Source: Igneacidithiobacillus copahuensis (GTDB taxonomy: Bacteria > Pseudomonadota > Gammaproteobacteria > Acidithiobacillales > Acidithiobacillaceae). Taken from it: a stretch of DNA of 64,000 bases. The notes below the pieces were generated by a model, which did no database searches, had not been told where the DNA came from, and saw nothing but the letters and a program-made list of their open reading frames with translations. Each line of letters begins with the position of its first letter. Position 1 is the stretch's first letter. The stretch is from the NCBI RefSeq assembly GCF_018854015.1, contig NZ_JAAXYO010000180.1:1-64000 (forward strand). Direction: 5' to 3'. Below are positions 56,344-64,000 of this stretch, piece by piece. A program made the position numbers and the translations under genes.

Positions 56344-58089
56344 TTATACCAGAATCATGTCAGACAGCGCGGCTCCCGCCGGCACCATGGGATAGACATT
56401 CTCGGTGCGATCAACCAGAAAGTCCATGAAAACCATGCGGTCCTTGAGGCGCAGGGCCTCGCGAATCACGGGCTCGACGTCGGCGGGTTTTTCCGCACGC
56501 AGGCCAATGTGACCATAGGCCTCGGCCAATTTCACGAAATCCGGCAGCGCGTCCATATAACTGGAAGCATAACGCTCTTCGTAGAAAAACTCCTGCCACT
56601 GCCGCACCATGCCTAGATAGCCATTATTGAGGCAGGCCACCTTGATGGGAAGCTTGTACTGCTGACAGGTGGAAAGCTCCTGAATGTTCATCTGGATGCT
56701 GCCTTCCCCCGTCACACAAACGACCGTGCTCTGCGGCTCTGCCATCTGCGCACCCATTGCCGCCGGCAGGCCAAAGCCCATGGTGCCCAGGCCACCGCTG
56801 TTGATCCAGCGCCGCGGACGGTCAAAACCATAGAACTGTGCCGCCCACATCTGGTGCTGACCGACATCGGAGGTCACAATGGCATTGCCAGCAGTGAGTT
56901 CAAAGAGTTTTTGAACGACATACTGGGGCTTGATGATGGTATCCGTCTGGGTGTAGTGCAGGCAATCGCGCTGCCGCCACTCCTCAATTTGCGCCCACCA
57001 GCGCTCCAACGATCCGTCACCGATGCCCATTTCCTCCGCCAGCTCGTTCATCTCGCGCAACACCGAGCACAGATCGCCAACCACTGGCACATCGACCTTC
57101 ACGTTCTTGGAGATAGACGCGGGATCAACATCGACATGAATGATCTTGGCATGCGGCGCGAAGTGACTGAGATTGCCGGTTACCCGGTCATCAAAACGGG
57201 CACCGAGAGCAACCAGGACGTCACAGTGTTGCACGGCCATATTCGCTTCGTAGGTGCCATGCATACCGAGCATGCCCAGAAACTGGCGATCAGAGGCCGG
57301 ATAACCACCCAGCCCCATCAACGTATTGGTAATGGGTGCATCACAACGGCGCACCAGCTGCGTAAGCTCCGCAGCACTATCGGACAGGATGATTCCGCCA
57401 CCCGTATAGAACAGCGGCCGCTCCGCATTGGCAATGAGCTGCAGAGCCTTGCGCAATTGCCCAGAGTGTCCCTTCACCGTCGGCTTGTAGGAGCGTAACT
57501 GCACCTTTTCCGGGTACTCGTAGCGGCAACGCTTGGCGGTGACATCCTTGGGGATGTCGATGAGTACCGGACCCGGTCGACCGGAAGCGGCCAGATAGAA
57601 AGCGGTCTTGATGGTCTGGGCAAGCTCGTTCACGTCGCGCACCAGAAAATTGTGCTTGGTACAGGGACGAGTGATCCCGACGGTATCCACTTCCTGAAAG
57701 GCATCGTTACCAATCAACGCCACGGGAACTTGCCCAGTGATAACAACCAAAGGAATGGAGTCCATGTACGCAGTCGCAATGCCAGTAACGGCATTGGTGG
57801 CACCCGGGCCACTGGTAACCAGGGCTACGCCAACCTTGCCGGTACTGCGCGAATAGGCGTCTGCCGCATGCACCGCCGCCTGCTCGTGACGGACCAGCAC
57901 ATGCTGAACGGCTTCCTGTTTATCCAACTCGTCGTAGATGTAGAGCACGGCGCCACCGGGATACCCAAATACCGTCTCCACGCCCTCATCCCGCAGGGCG
58001 CGCACAACAATTTCAGCGCCGGTAAGTTCTTCGGTTTCAGTGGAAGAACTCGTGCGTTCACGAGTCTGAGTAGGGGCAGACATGGTCAA
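56344..58089 (-). CDS. ilvB: Acetolactate synthase large subunit
   Basis: A 581-residue TPP enzyme. Catalytic Glu in VLVRHEQAAVHAADAYSRST, TPP motif in VTGEGSIQMNIQELSTCQQY (GDGSF-like, here GEGS), and GYLGMVRQWQEFFY. It joins two pyruvates, or pyruvate and 2-oxobutyrate. In the TPP/Mg motif the usual GDG is GEG, still acidic. First gene of ilvB-ilvH-ilvC, with its own candidate promoter upstream. The symbol could equally be ilvI. Confidence 0.95.
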   Translation of the reverse strand: MTMSAPTQTRERTSSSTETEELTGAEIVVRALRDEGVETVFGYPGGAVLYIYDELDKQEAVQHVLVRHEQAAVHAADAYSRSTGKVGVALVTSGPGATNAVTGIATAYMDSIPLVVITGQVPVALIGNDAFQEVDTVGITRPCTKHNFLVRDVNELAQTIKTAFYLAASGRPGPVLIDIPKDVTAKRCRYEYPEKVQLRSYKPTVKGHSGQLRKALQLIANAERPLFYTGGGIILSDSAAELTQLVRRCDAPITNTLMGLGGYPASDRQFLGMLGMHGTYEANMAVQHCDVLVALGARFDDRVTGNLSHFAPHAKIIHVDVDPASISKNVKVDVPVVGDLCSVLREMNELAEEMGIGDGSLERWWAQIEEWRQRDCLHYTQTDTIIKPQYVVQKLFELTAGNAIVTSDVGQHQMWAAQFYGFDRPRRWINSGGLGTMGFGLPAAMGAQMAEPQSTVVCVTGEGSIQMNIQELSTCQQYKLPIKVACLNNGYLGMVRQWQEFFYEERYASSYMDALPDFVKLAEAYGHIGLRAEKPADVEPVIREALRLKDRMVFMDFLVDRTENVYPMVPAGAALSDMILV

Positions 58090-58120
58090 GGCTCCTCATA
58101 AGATCAACATACTGCGCTCA

Positions 58121-58150
58121 ACGCTATGCAGTTTTGACGACAGCGTCAAA
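58121..58150 (-). promoter_or_regulatory. Candidate promoter with overlapping hairpin before ilvB
   Basis: On the minus strand TTGACG (58144-58149) is followed after 17 bases by TAGCGT (58121-58126), a fair -35 and a weak -10. A 7 bp inverted repeat TTTGACG/CGTCAAA with a 4-base loop (58133-58150) overlaps the -35 and could be an operator. No leader peptide rich in branched-chain residues is seen in the 60 bases to ilvB. Confidence 0.35.
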
Positions 58151-58181
58151 TAAAAATGCCTTGGCGAAACCGCGTGTTCCT

Positions 58182-59723
58182 CTATGCACCCTGATGCAGA
58201 CGCGCAAGATAGCCGCGCGCTTCGCGCACCAATTCCACCGGCAGGCCGGACTTTTCGGCAATCAAGAGTCCGAGGGACTTTCCGGGAACGCCGATTTCGA
58301 GCTCGTAGGTAGGCTCGAGGCGCTCATGGTCGAAGCGCATGGAGGCATTTTGTAGGGCCGGATGCTCGGCGGCAAAGCTCTTGATGGGCGTCAGATGGGT
58401 CGTGACCATACCGCGCACGCCGCGCCGCGCCAGCTCGTCCAGTACTGCCATCGCCATCGCCGCACCCTCTTCGGGATCGGTGCCGGTGCCCAGTTCATCG
58501 AGCAGGATGAGGGTCGATGCGTCGGCTTCCGCCAAGAGTTTTTTCAGCATGTCGATATGACCCGAAAAGGTAGACAAAGCAAAGGCCATGCTCTGCGGAT
58601 CACCCATGTCGACAAAAATCTTATGGAAATGCCCCACGACAGCGCGTCCGGAAACCGGCACATGCAAACCGCACCGCGCCATCACTGCGAGCAAGCCCAC
58701 GGTCTTCAGCGAGACACTTTTGCCACCCGTGTTCGGGCCGGTCACCACCAGGATAGGATTTTCCGCGTCGATCCGAACCGAAAGAGGCTTGGGCTTGGGC
58801 CCACGATGATCCACGTGCGCCAGCCAGAGTTGCGGATGCACGGCACCCTCGAATTGCAAAATGGGCTCTTCCACCAGTTCGGCAGCCTGCGCCTGCAGAT
58901 GCAGGGAGAGCTGCGCTCCGGCGATGGCTAGATCGAGCCAAGTCAGGGCGTCCACCAATTTCTGCAGCGCCGGCAGCAGCGCGCGCACCTCATCGGTCAG
59001 GGCCCGCAGCACACTCTGATTTTCCTGTTCGATCGTGCCGGAGATCTTTTCCAGGTGATTGTTGAGCGCCACCAGCTCCATTGGCTCGACCACGGTGCCG
59101 TGTCCTCCGGGCCCCGCTCCCCGGCGCACGCCACGGATCTCTTCCCGCGAGCCATCAGGCAAATGCACCGACAGGCGCTGTCCGGCCCAATGCGCCTTGC
59201 CTCCGCCACGCAGGTGCGGCTGAATCTGCCGCTGCACGGCCTCCCTCTCCTGCTTGAGTTCACTGTGCAGGCGGCGCAAGGTGTCGTTACCGTCTTCGCG
59301 AACGGAGCCATTGGGCAGCAGCATGGCATCGATGGCATCGATCAGGGAACCCGCCGCATCGAGGACCGCCGCCCCCAGCGGCAGCAGTGCCGGCCGCGCC
59401 TCGACAAAGGCACGCAGCTCCTGCCCGACCCGCAGAATCCGATGCAGGTTGCGGAACGCTTGGCCGGATAGCGCTGCGCCTGGTGTCGCCGCCTGCCGCA
59501 GGGCCGGACGCGGATCCGGCAGCTCGGGCAATACGGGGCCGGCGCCCGATTCCAGGCCGAAGCGTGCCGCCGTGATCGCCTCCTGCAACTGTCGGGCGGC
59601 TGCTACCGAAGGTGCTGGGCCCAGATTCCGCGCGGCATCGGCACCCATGGGCGTGGCAGAGAGTTTTTCGAGCAGTCGACGAATTCCCTCAAAATCCAGC
59701 AACTTCCAGTCCCCTTCCATCAT
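58182..59723 (-). CDS. MutS2-like ATPase lacking the Smr domain
   Basis: A 513-residue protein. MutS-type ATPase domain (about 320-500) with Walker A VVTGPNTGGKSVSLKTVGL, Walker B LILLDELGTGTDPEEGAAMA and THLTPIKSFAAEH. The N-terminal core/clamp region resembles MutS2 (residues 100-310). MutS2 proteins are usually about 780 residues with a C-terminal coiled coil and Smr nuclease; this one ends just after the ATPase. The stop looks genuine. The role (recombination suppression or ribosome rescue in other bacteria) may therefore differ. The start overlaps the hypothetical gene by ATGA. Confidence 0.85.
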   Translation of the reverse strand: MMEGDWKLLDFEGIRRLLEKLSATPMGADAARNLGPAPSVAAARQLQEAITAARFGLESGAGPVLPELPDPRPALRQAATPGAALSGQAFRNLHRILRVGQELRAFVEARPALLPLGAAVLDAAGSLIDAIDAMLLPNGSVREDGNDTLRRLHSELKQEREAVQRQIQPHLRGGGKAHWAGQRLSVHLPDGSREEIRGVRRGAGPGGHGTVVEPMELVALNNHLEKISGTIEQENQSVLRALTDEVRALLPALQKLVDALTWLDLAIAGAQLSLHLQAQAAELVEEPILQFEGAVHPQLWLAHVDHRGPKPKPLSVRIDAENPILVVTGPNTGGKSVSLKTVGLLAVMARCGLHVPVSGRAVVGHFHKIFVDMGDPQSMAFALSTFSGHIDMLKKLLAEADASTLILLDELGTGTDPEEGAAMAMAVLDELARRGVRGMVTTHLTPIKSFAAEHPALQNASMRFDHERLEPTYELEIGVPGKSLGLLIAEKSGLPVELVREARGYLARLHQGA

Positions 59724-60160
59724 GCACCTCGCTGTCTGTCAAATAATTCTCGCCACCAACGCAGTCGCCCCTCGGGAATGATTACCGGGCCAGGCAGCCG
59801 TTCGGGCGGCATACGAGACAGGACCCAACCTGGTGGTATCTGTTTGCCACTGCTGCCACACGAGGCGCCGAGATTGTTGGGATCATAGATCTTGAGCAAA
59901 CTGGGATGCTCGCGGTCATCCACATAAACAATCCCAAGGTAGCGCTCGCGATGATCGTGGTGCAGCAGCACATCGATCTCCGTCAGCACCCGGCAGAAGG
60001 TCTCGGCGGACAAGGGAGCCTGCGGTAGCTCCTGTCCGACAAAGTAGACATACCAGTCGTCGCCTGCCTCTGCCTGCAAGGTAGCTATCAAGGCATCCCA
60101 CTGGGCCCAGTCGCGAATCGCCCAGAGCATGCCACCATATACGCTTGCGAAATCCTTCAT
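59720..60160 (-). CDS. Uncharacterised protein between mutS2-like gene and yjbQ
   Basis: A 146-residue protein started at MKDFASVYGGMLWAIRDWAQ, whose ATG overlaps the yjbQ stop. A longer frame has no ribosome site. Compact and soluble, with acidic and aromatic segments (YVYFVGQELPQAPLS; VLLHHDHRERYLGIVYVDDR; GRLRWWRELFD). No known motif. It is coupled at both ends by ATGA, so it is a real gene. The function cannot be predicted. Confidence 0.7.
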   Translation of the reverse strand: MKDFASVYGGMLWAIRDWAQWDALIATLQAEAGDDWYVYFVGQELPQAPLSAETFCRVLTEIDVLLHHDHRERYLGIVYVDDREHPSLLKIYDPNNLGASCGSSGKQIPPGWVLSRMPPERLPGPVIIPEGRLRWWRELFDRQRGA

Positions 60161-60591
60161 TCTTCTCCCTCCCCCAAAAAACTGACCATGATTCGTCGCT
60201 GCTGCGGGCACTCGCGATGTTCCAGGAGATAGGCACCTTGCCAGGTCCCCAGGAGCAGACAACCAGCCCGCACGGGGATCTGCAGACTCTGCGTTCCGAG
60301 CAGGGTGCGAATGTGCGCCGACATATCGTCTGGCCCTTCGTTGCGATGGCGATAGAGCGGATCATCATCCCGGACCCAACGCGCAAGGAAGTCGAGGATA
60401 TCTGCTTGCACGTCGCTGTCCGCGTTTTCTTGCAGAGCAAGGCTCGCGGAGGTATGCGGCAAAAACAGAAGCAGCCAGCCATGACCCGCCCGAATCTTCC
60501 TCAACCAGGCTCGCAGCGGATCGGAAATCTCATAAAAACGCCGGCCCTGCGTAGGCAGAATCCATTCTTCATCCCATTGTTGCATCGTCAT
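60157..60591 (-). CDS. yjbQ: YjbQ/UPF0047 family protein
   Basis: A 144-residue protein of the UPF0047 family. The conserved LFLPHTSASLALQENADSD and LLGTWQGAYLLEHRECPQQR with its GTWQG strand are present. E. coli YjbQ has weak thiamin phosphate synthase-like activity; the true role is unclear. Coupled to tadA by ATGA and to the hypothetical gene downstream. Confidence 0.9.
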   Translation of the reverse strand: MTMQQWDEEWILPTQGRRFYEISDPLRAWLRKIRAGHGWLLLFLPHTSASLALQENADSDVQADILDFLARWVRDDDPLYRHRNEGPDDMSAHIRTLLGTQSLQIPVRAGCLLLGTWQGAYLLEHRECPQQRRIMVSFLGEGEE

Positions 60592-61073
60592 AGTCTAGTC
60601 CGCCGCATGCGAAAAAACTCCTTAAGCAAGAGCGATGCCTCTTCCGCCAGCACCCCACCCTCCCACTGCAGACGATGATTGCTCGGTGCTGACTCGGGGA
60701 GCCGCAGATGACTCTCGATCACTCCCGCCTTGGGGTCGGCTGCGCCATACACCACCCGCGCGAGGCGCGCGTGTAGGATAGCGCCAAAACACATAACGCA
60801 GGGTTCCAAGGTGACATATAGCGTACAGCCCCCCAAACGGTAGTTTCCGAGGCGCTGCGCGGCCTGACGCAATACCTGGACTTCCGCGTGCGCCGTCGGA
60901 TCCCGACTCGCGATGGGAGCATTGTGCGCACTCACCAAATGCGTACCCGCAGCATCGACCAGTACTGCGCCGACCGGGACTTCGCCCAACGCTGCCCCTG
61001 CACGCGCCGCAGTCAGCGCCGCTTGCATCCACATCTGGTCTTTTTCTTGCACGGACTCCCACCGTTTGCCCAC
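60588..61073 (-). CDS. tadA: tRNA adenosine(34) deaminase TadA
   Basis: A 161-residue cytidine-deaminase-fold enzyme. Zinc and catalytic residues are in PTAHAEVQVLRQAA (His-Ala-Glu) and VTLEPCVMCFGAI (Pro-Cys-x-x-Cys). It turns A34 to inosine in tRNA-Arg(ACG). The true start may be one of the Met residues near 14-16 (MWMQAAL), which better fits usual length. First of the four-gene tadA-yjbQ-unknown-mutS2-like chain. Confidence 0.92.
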   Translation of the reverse strand: MGKRWESVQEKDQMWMQAALTAARAGAALGEVPVGAVLVDAAGTHLVSAHNAPIASRDPTAHAEVQVLRQAAQRLGNYRLGGCTLYVTLEPCVMCFGAILHARLARVVYGAADPKAGVIESHLRLPESAPSNHRLQWEGGVLAEEASLLLKEFFRMRRTRL

Positions 61074-61266
61074 TGGATCGGGGTTACCAGTCTAGCGAGA
61101 TTGTCCGGCAGCACCAAACGCCAAGCGGACAAGCCGCGAAGATTTTTCCGAGTATGCCTTGACAGACTGCGGAATGCTGCTAATTTTCCGGGCAAGTTGC
61201 AAAAAGTAGACGCTCGCTTGCTTGGGAACAGCATAGCGATTCATTACGCACCAAGGTGAGGAAAAC

Positions 61267-62310
61267 ATGCTAGGCATGCCCCGTCCCCCGCTGCTCGGTC
61301 TCGATATTGGACTGGATGCAGTAAAACTTGTAGAGCTGTCTTCGACGCGGGGACAGTTTACCGTTACCCATGCCGACAGCGAGACGATACTAAGTGACCC
61401 GGGTGCAGAACCGGATGGACGAGATCTCGAGTCCAGCAGTAGCGCTATCCGCACAATTCTGCAGCGATCGCGCATCCGCACCAAAAAGACCGCAACGGCA
61501 TTACCGTCCAACAACGCCATCGTCAAAATCATCTCTCTGCCATCAGGAATGCGCGATGACGTCATCGAGGACCAGATTCGCTACGAGGGTCAACAATACA
61601 TTCCCTTTCCCATGGAGCAGGTCAATTTTGACTTCGCTGCGCTGGGGCCGGATTCAGAGCGGAAGGGATATCAGCAGATTCTCCTCGTTGCCAGCAAAAG
61701 AGATCATGTGGAAGACAATTCTGCCATCATCGAAGGTGCCGGCCTTAAACCAGCCATTCTCGATGTGCGGCAATTTTCCCTGTGGACGCTCATCAATCAT
61801 CTGCAACCGCAGACCCGTAGCGAAAAAGGCGGCATCGTCCTGATTGAGATCGGCGGTAGCACGACCGGGGTGCACGTTTTCGAAAACTCCCAACCCATTT
61901 ATTCTCGCGACCACAATTTTGGCACGGCGAAGCTGACCGAAAGGATCTCACAGCATTTTGGCCTGAGTCGTGACGATGCCATACGGATGCAGCGCTTCGG
62001 CGGCCTGCCCCAAGAATACGAGAAGGACGTACTCGCCCCGTTTGTCGCCGATCTCGGTCGGGAAATCCTGCGTGCTCTGGACTTCTTTCAAGCCAGCCTA
62101 CCCGATGTCAATTTACGAAAAATCGCGCTTTTCGGCCCCGGAGCCAATCTCGCGGGCATTACCAAACAGCTCGCTTCCTTACCGGTCGAGACGCCCGACC
62201 CGTTTACCGGGATGAGCATCGGATCGGCCGTGAACGAGCGTTTTTTGCGCAGCGAAGGTTCTGCTATGGCGGTAGCCTGCGGACTTGCTCTTCGGAGGTT
62301 TGCTGAATGA
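61267..62310 (+). CDS. pilM: Type IV pilus assembly actin-like protein PilM
   Basis: A 347-residue cytoplasmic actin-like ATPase (LLGLDIGLDAVKLVELSS; VLIEIGGSTTGVHVFEN; ALFGPGANLAGITKQLA). GAGGAA lies 5 bases before the ATG. PilM binds the N-terminal tail of PilN and ties the inner-membrane alignment complex to the cytoplasmic motors. It overlaps pilN by 4 bases (ATGA). Divergent from tadA over 193 bases, where its promoter should lie. Confidence 0.95.
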   Translation: MLGMPRPPLLGLDIGLDAVKLVELSSTRGQFTVTHADSETILSDPGAEPDGRDLESSSSAIRTILQRSRIRTKKTATALPSNNAIVKIISLPSGMRDDVIEDQIRYEGQQYIPFPMEQVNFDFAALGPDSERKGYQQILLVASKRDHVEDNSAIIEGAGLKPAILDVRQFSLWTLINHLQPQTRSEKGGIVLIEIGGSTTGVHVFENSQPIYSRDHNFGTAKLTERISQHFGLSRDDAIRMQRFGGLPQEYEKDVLAPFVADLGREILRALDFFQASLPDVNLRKIALFGPGANLAGITKQLASLPVETPDPFTGMSIGSAVNERFLRSEGSAMAVACGLALRRFAE

Positions 62311-62882
62311 TCTTCATCAACTTACTTCCTCATCGCGAAACCAAGAGAAAACAACAGCAACAGATTTTTCTCGCGGGGCTGCTTCTTGTGCTGATTGTCG
62401 CAGCGGCTATTTATTATGGCATTTATCAGGTATTCGTTGGGCGCGTGCAGGCAGAACAGCAAAAAATCGTTTACCTGCAGGGGGTAACCCAGCAACTGGA
62501 CCAAAAAATTGCTTCTATTGCCGATCTTCGTAAAAAACGCGATGCTTTGCTTGCCCGGGAAAAAATCATCAGCACCCTGCAGGGCCGACGCGATCTCAGC
62601 GTCAGGATTTTCAACTCGCTGGCGGCCATCACTCCGCAAGGGGTGTTTTTGACCAAGCTGCAGCAGCAGGGGAACAACGTCAGCCTTTCTGGCTATGCCG
62701 AGGGCAACGATCAAGTGGCCGAATTCATGCGAAAAATCGAAACCAGCGGGGTTTTCGACAAGCCCACGTTGGATATCATCAGCAAGGCCCAGTTAGGCGG
62801 TGCGGAGGTCAACCAGTTCACTCTCCAAATGCAAACCCGCCTGCCCAAGGCAAAGTCGGAGCAAACTCATGACCTGGGATGA
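62307..62882 (+). CDS. pilN: Type IV pilus assembly protein PilN
   Basis: A 191-residue bitopic protein. The N-terminal INLLPHRETKRK is the PilM-binding motif, followed by one transmembrane helix (FLAGLLLVLIVAAAIYYGIY) and a periplasmic coiled coil plus ferredoxin-like domain. It forms the inner-membrane alignment complex with PilM and PilO. It overlaps pilM and pilO. Confidence 0.95.
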   Translation: MIFINLLPHRETKRKQQQQIFLAGLLLVLIVAAAIYYGIYQVFVGRVQAEQQKIVYLQGVTQQLDQKIASIADLRKKRDALLAREKIISTLQGRRDLSVRIFNSLAAITPQGVFLTKLQQQGNNVSLSGYAEGNDQVAEFMRKIETSGVFDKPTLDIISKAQLGGAEVNQFTLQMQTRLPKAKSEQTHDLG

Positions 62883-63510
62883 AATCAACAATCTACAGCT
62901 TGATGATCTCATGCGCCTGCCACTCAAGGTCAAGGCCATCATTGTGGCTGTCATTATCCTCTTGCTGGGCATTTTTGCCTGGTTCTGGTTCATTTCCCCG
63001 GAAAACGACAAGTATCATAATCTTCATCTACAGGTAGAAAGCATGAAAGAACAGGTGCGCCAGAAGCAGCTCCTGGCCGCCGATCTGCCTGCGTATCAAA
63101 CGCAGATCCAAGAAATGAAACTGCGCTTCCAGCGCTTTCTGAGCCAGCTGCCGGATCGCGCACAAATTCCTTCCCTGCTCGACGACGTCACCCTCGCCGG
63201 CAGGAGCCGCGGCCTGGAATTCTCGCTCTTTCAACCACTTCCAGAAGTAAACAAGAATTTTTACGCAGAAATCCCAGTAAAAATCAATGTAGTGGGAACC
63301 TATGGCGACATTGGCCGCTTCGCCGCGGCGGTGGCAGCGATGCCGCGGATCGTGACGATCAACGAGATCAACATCTCACCCTCGGCAGGCGCCAGTAGCC
63401 CCGTTCCGCCCGCCAAGGCGCTAGCGGCCCAGCAACTACAAATGTCCTGCGTGGCGACGACCTACCGCTATATCGAGGCCAAGACCGACCAGACAGGAGC
63501 ACAAAAATGA
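62869..63510 (+). CDS. pilO: Type IV pilus assembly protein PilO
   Basis: A 213-residue protein from MTWDEINNLQLDDLMRLPLK at 62869, overlapping the end of pilN by 14 bases; a frame from 62800 runs inside pilN. One transmembrane helix (AIIVAVIILLLGIFAWFWF), then a coiled coil (ESMKEQVRQKQLLAADLPAY) and a periplasmic domain ending PVKINVVGTYGDIGRFAAAV. It pairs with PilN. Its stop overlaps pilP as ATGA. Confidence 0.95.
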   Translation: MTWDEINNLQLDDLMRLPLKVKAIIVAVIILLLGIFAWFWFISPENDKYHNLHLQVESMKEQVRQKQLLAADLPAYQTQIQEMKLRFQRFLSQLPDRAQIPSLLDDVTLAGRSRGLEFSLFQPLPEVNKNFYAEIPVKINVVGTYGDIGRFAAAVAAMPRIVTINEINISPSAGASSPVPPAKALAAQQLQMSCVATTYRYIEAKTDQTGAQK

Positions 63511-64000
63511 AGGTGTCAGGCCGCATTGCCAGTCTCGTGACGCTAACCCTGCTCTTGAGCGCCTGCTCGCAAAACGACAATCTGGCAAAGCTGCAAGCCT
63601 TTGTCCAGGAAGGACCGCAGCTGCATCCCAAGGTTCAGCCACTGCCGCCAATACCGCAGTACGCCGCAACGGCATACAGTAACCCGCAAAATCGTGATCC
63701 ATTCACCAGCTTCTCCACTCTGGCATTACGTGCAGAGGCGGCATCGGCAGGGACACAGAACGCTCCACAGCGGAAGGGACCACTCCAGCCCTTGGAAAAG
63801 TATGCGCTTGGTAGCCTTACCCTGACCGGAATCATGCAGGCGGATGGAAAATACTGGGCGGTATTTCTGACCCCGGACGACAAGGTCTATCGTGCGGACG
63901 TAGGTAGCGGCATCGGCGACAAGAATGGTCACATCGTGTCCATCGACGCTCAGCGTCATAAAGTCGTTGTCATTCAGTATCTGCCCAATGCTTTCGGCGG
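63507..64000 (+). CDS. pilP: Type IV pilus lipoprotein PilP (partial)
   Basis: The frame opens at 63507 (ATGA overlap with pilO) and runs off the window with no stop, at least 164 residues, so it is incomplete at the 3' end. The lipobox signal is LVTLTLLLSACSQ. The mature part has the Pro-rich linker KVQPLPPIPQ, a RDPF segment (NPQNRDPFTSF) and the PilP beta domain (LQPLEKYALGSLTLTGIMQ; GSGIGDKNGHIVSIDAQ). PilP links the PilNO complex to the secretin PilQ, probably encoded next. Confidence 0.92.
   Translation, partial: MKVSGRIASLVTLTLLLSACSQNDNLAKLQAFVQEGPQLHPKVQPLPPIPQYAATAYSNPQNRDPFTSFSTLALRAEAASAGTQNAPQRKGPLQPLEKYALGSLTLTGIMQADGKYWAVFLTPDDKVYRADVGSGIGDKNGHIVSIDAQRHKVVVIQYLPNAFG

Overview
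The window looks like chromosome of a chemolithoautotrophic, sulfur-oxidising acidophile close to Acidithiobacillus. This is inferred from gene content: form IA RuBisCO with a complete alpha-carboxysome and DAB inorganic-carbon pump, a bifunctional ATP sulfurylase/APS kinase, a DsrE protein, and ubiquinone and type IV pilus genes. No 16S gene is present to settle the species.

Layout. (1) 1-72 resembles the end of an IS21-type element, followed by tRNA-Ser(UGA). (2) 191-5965 is a 5.8 kb integrative element in the 3' end of that tRNA. It is bounded by a 14 bp direct repeat and carries a P4-type integrase, AlpA-like regulator, Toprim/RepA-like primase-helicase and small accessory proteins. No capsid or conjugation gene is seen. 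(3) 5970-10263 (-) is an operon of a phosphoribosyltransferase, ATP sulfurylase/APS kinase, an NFACT (RqcH/Rqc2-like) protein and a GNAT acetyltransferase. (4) 10322-15831 (+) is a hairpin-rich leader followed by purH, purD, a YrdC-type gene, hemF and pyrD. (5) 15840-22816 holds a lipoprotein, tRNA-Leu(CAA), glnE, ilvE, a zinc-finger protein, dsbD and cutA. (6) 22963-25468 (+) holds an OprB porin, then csoS1D coupled to a NUDIX hydrolase.

(7) 25535-43847 (-) is one long CO2-fixation cluster. Read in transcription order it is cbbL, cbbS, csoS2, csoS3 (CsoSCA), csoS4A, csoS4B, three csoS1 genes, a ferritin-like gene, acRAF, mcdA, mcdB, cbbO, dabB, a further antiporter-like membrane gene, dabA, a PII-like gene and cbbQ. 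A divergent cbbR lies at 43976. The genes cover the whole CO2-concentrating mechanism: DAB loads bicarbonate, the shell encloses RuBisCO and carbonic anhydrase, CsoS2 scaffolds, acRAF and CbbQO assemble and reactivate RuBisCO, and McdAB positions carboxysomes. csoS1D-NUDIX faces this cluster from the opposite strand.

(8) 44822-47835 (-) holds a HAD-IB phosphatase, dusA, a DUF202 membrane protein and a 2-Cys peroxiredoxin. (9) 47966-53311 (+) holds a DsrE protein, two UbiH-family hydroxylases, ubiK, comM and a second DUF202 protein. (10) 53308-58089 (-) is pssA, psd, ilvC, ilvH and ilvB. (11) 58182-61073 (-) is tadA, yjbQ, a hypothetical gene and a short mutS2-like gene, chained by ATGA overlaps. 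(12) 61267-64000 (+) is pilM, pilN, pilO and a partial pilP.

The strongest leads are a textbook-shaped -1 ribosomal frameshift signal inside csoS2 (slippery CCCAAAA in phase, 6 nt spacer, hairpin), the CsoS1D-NUDIX coupled pair, the extra NuoM-like gene inside the DAB operon, the multi-hairpin leader before purH, and the fully delimited integrative element.
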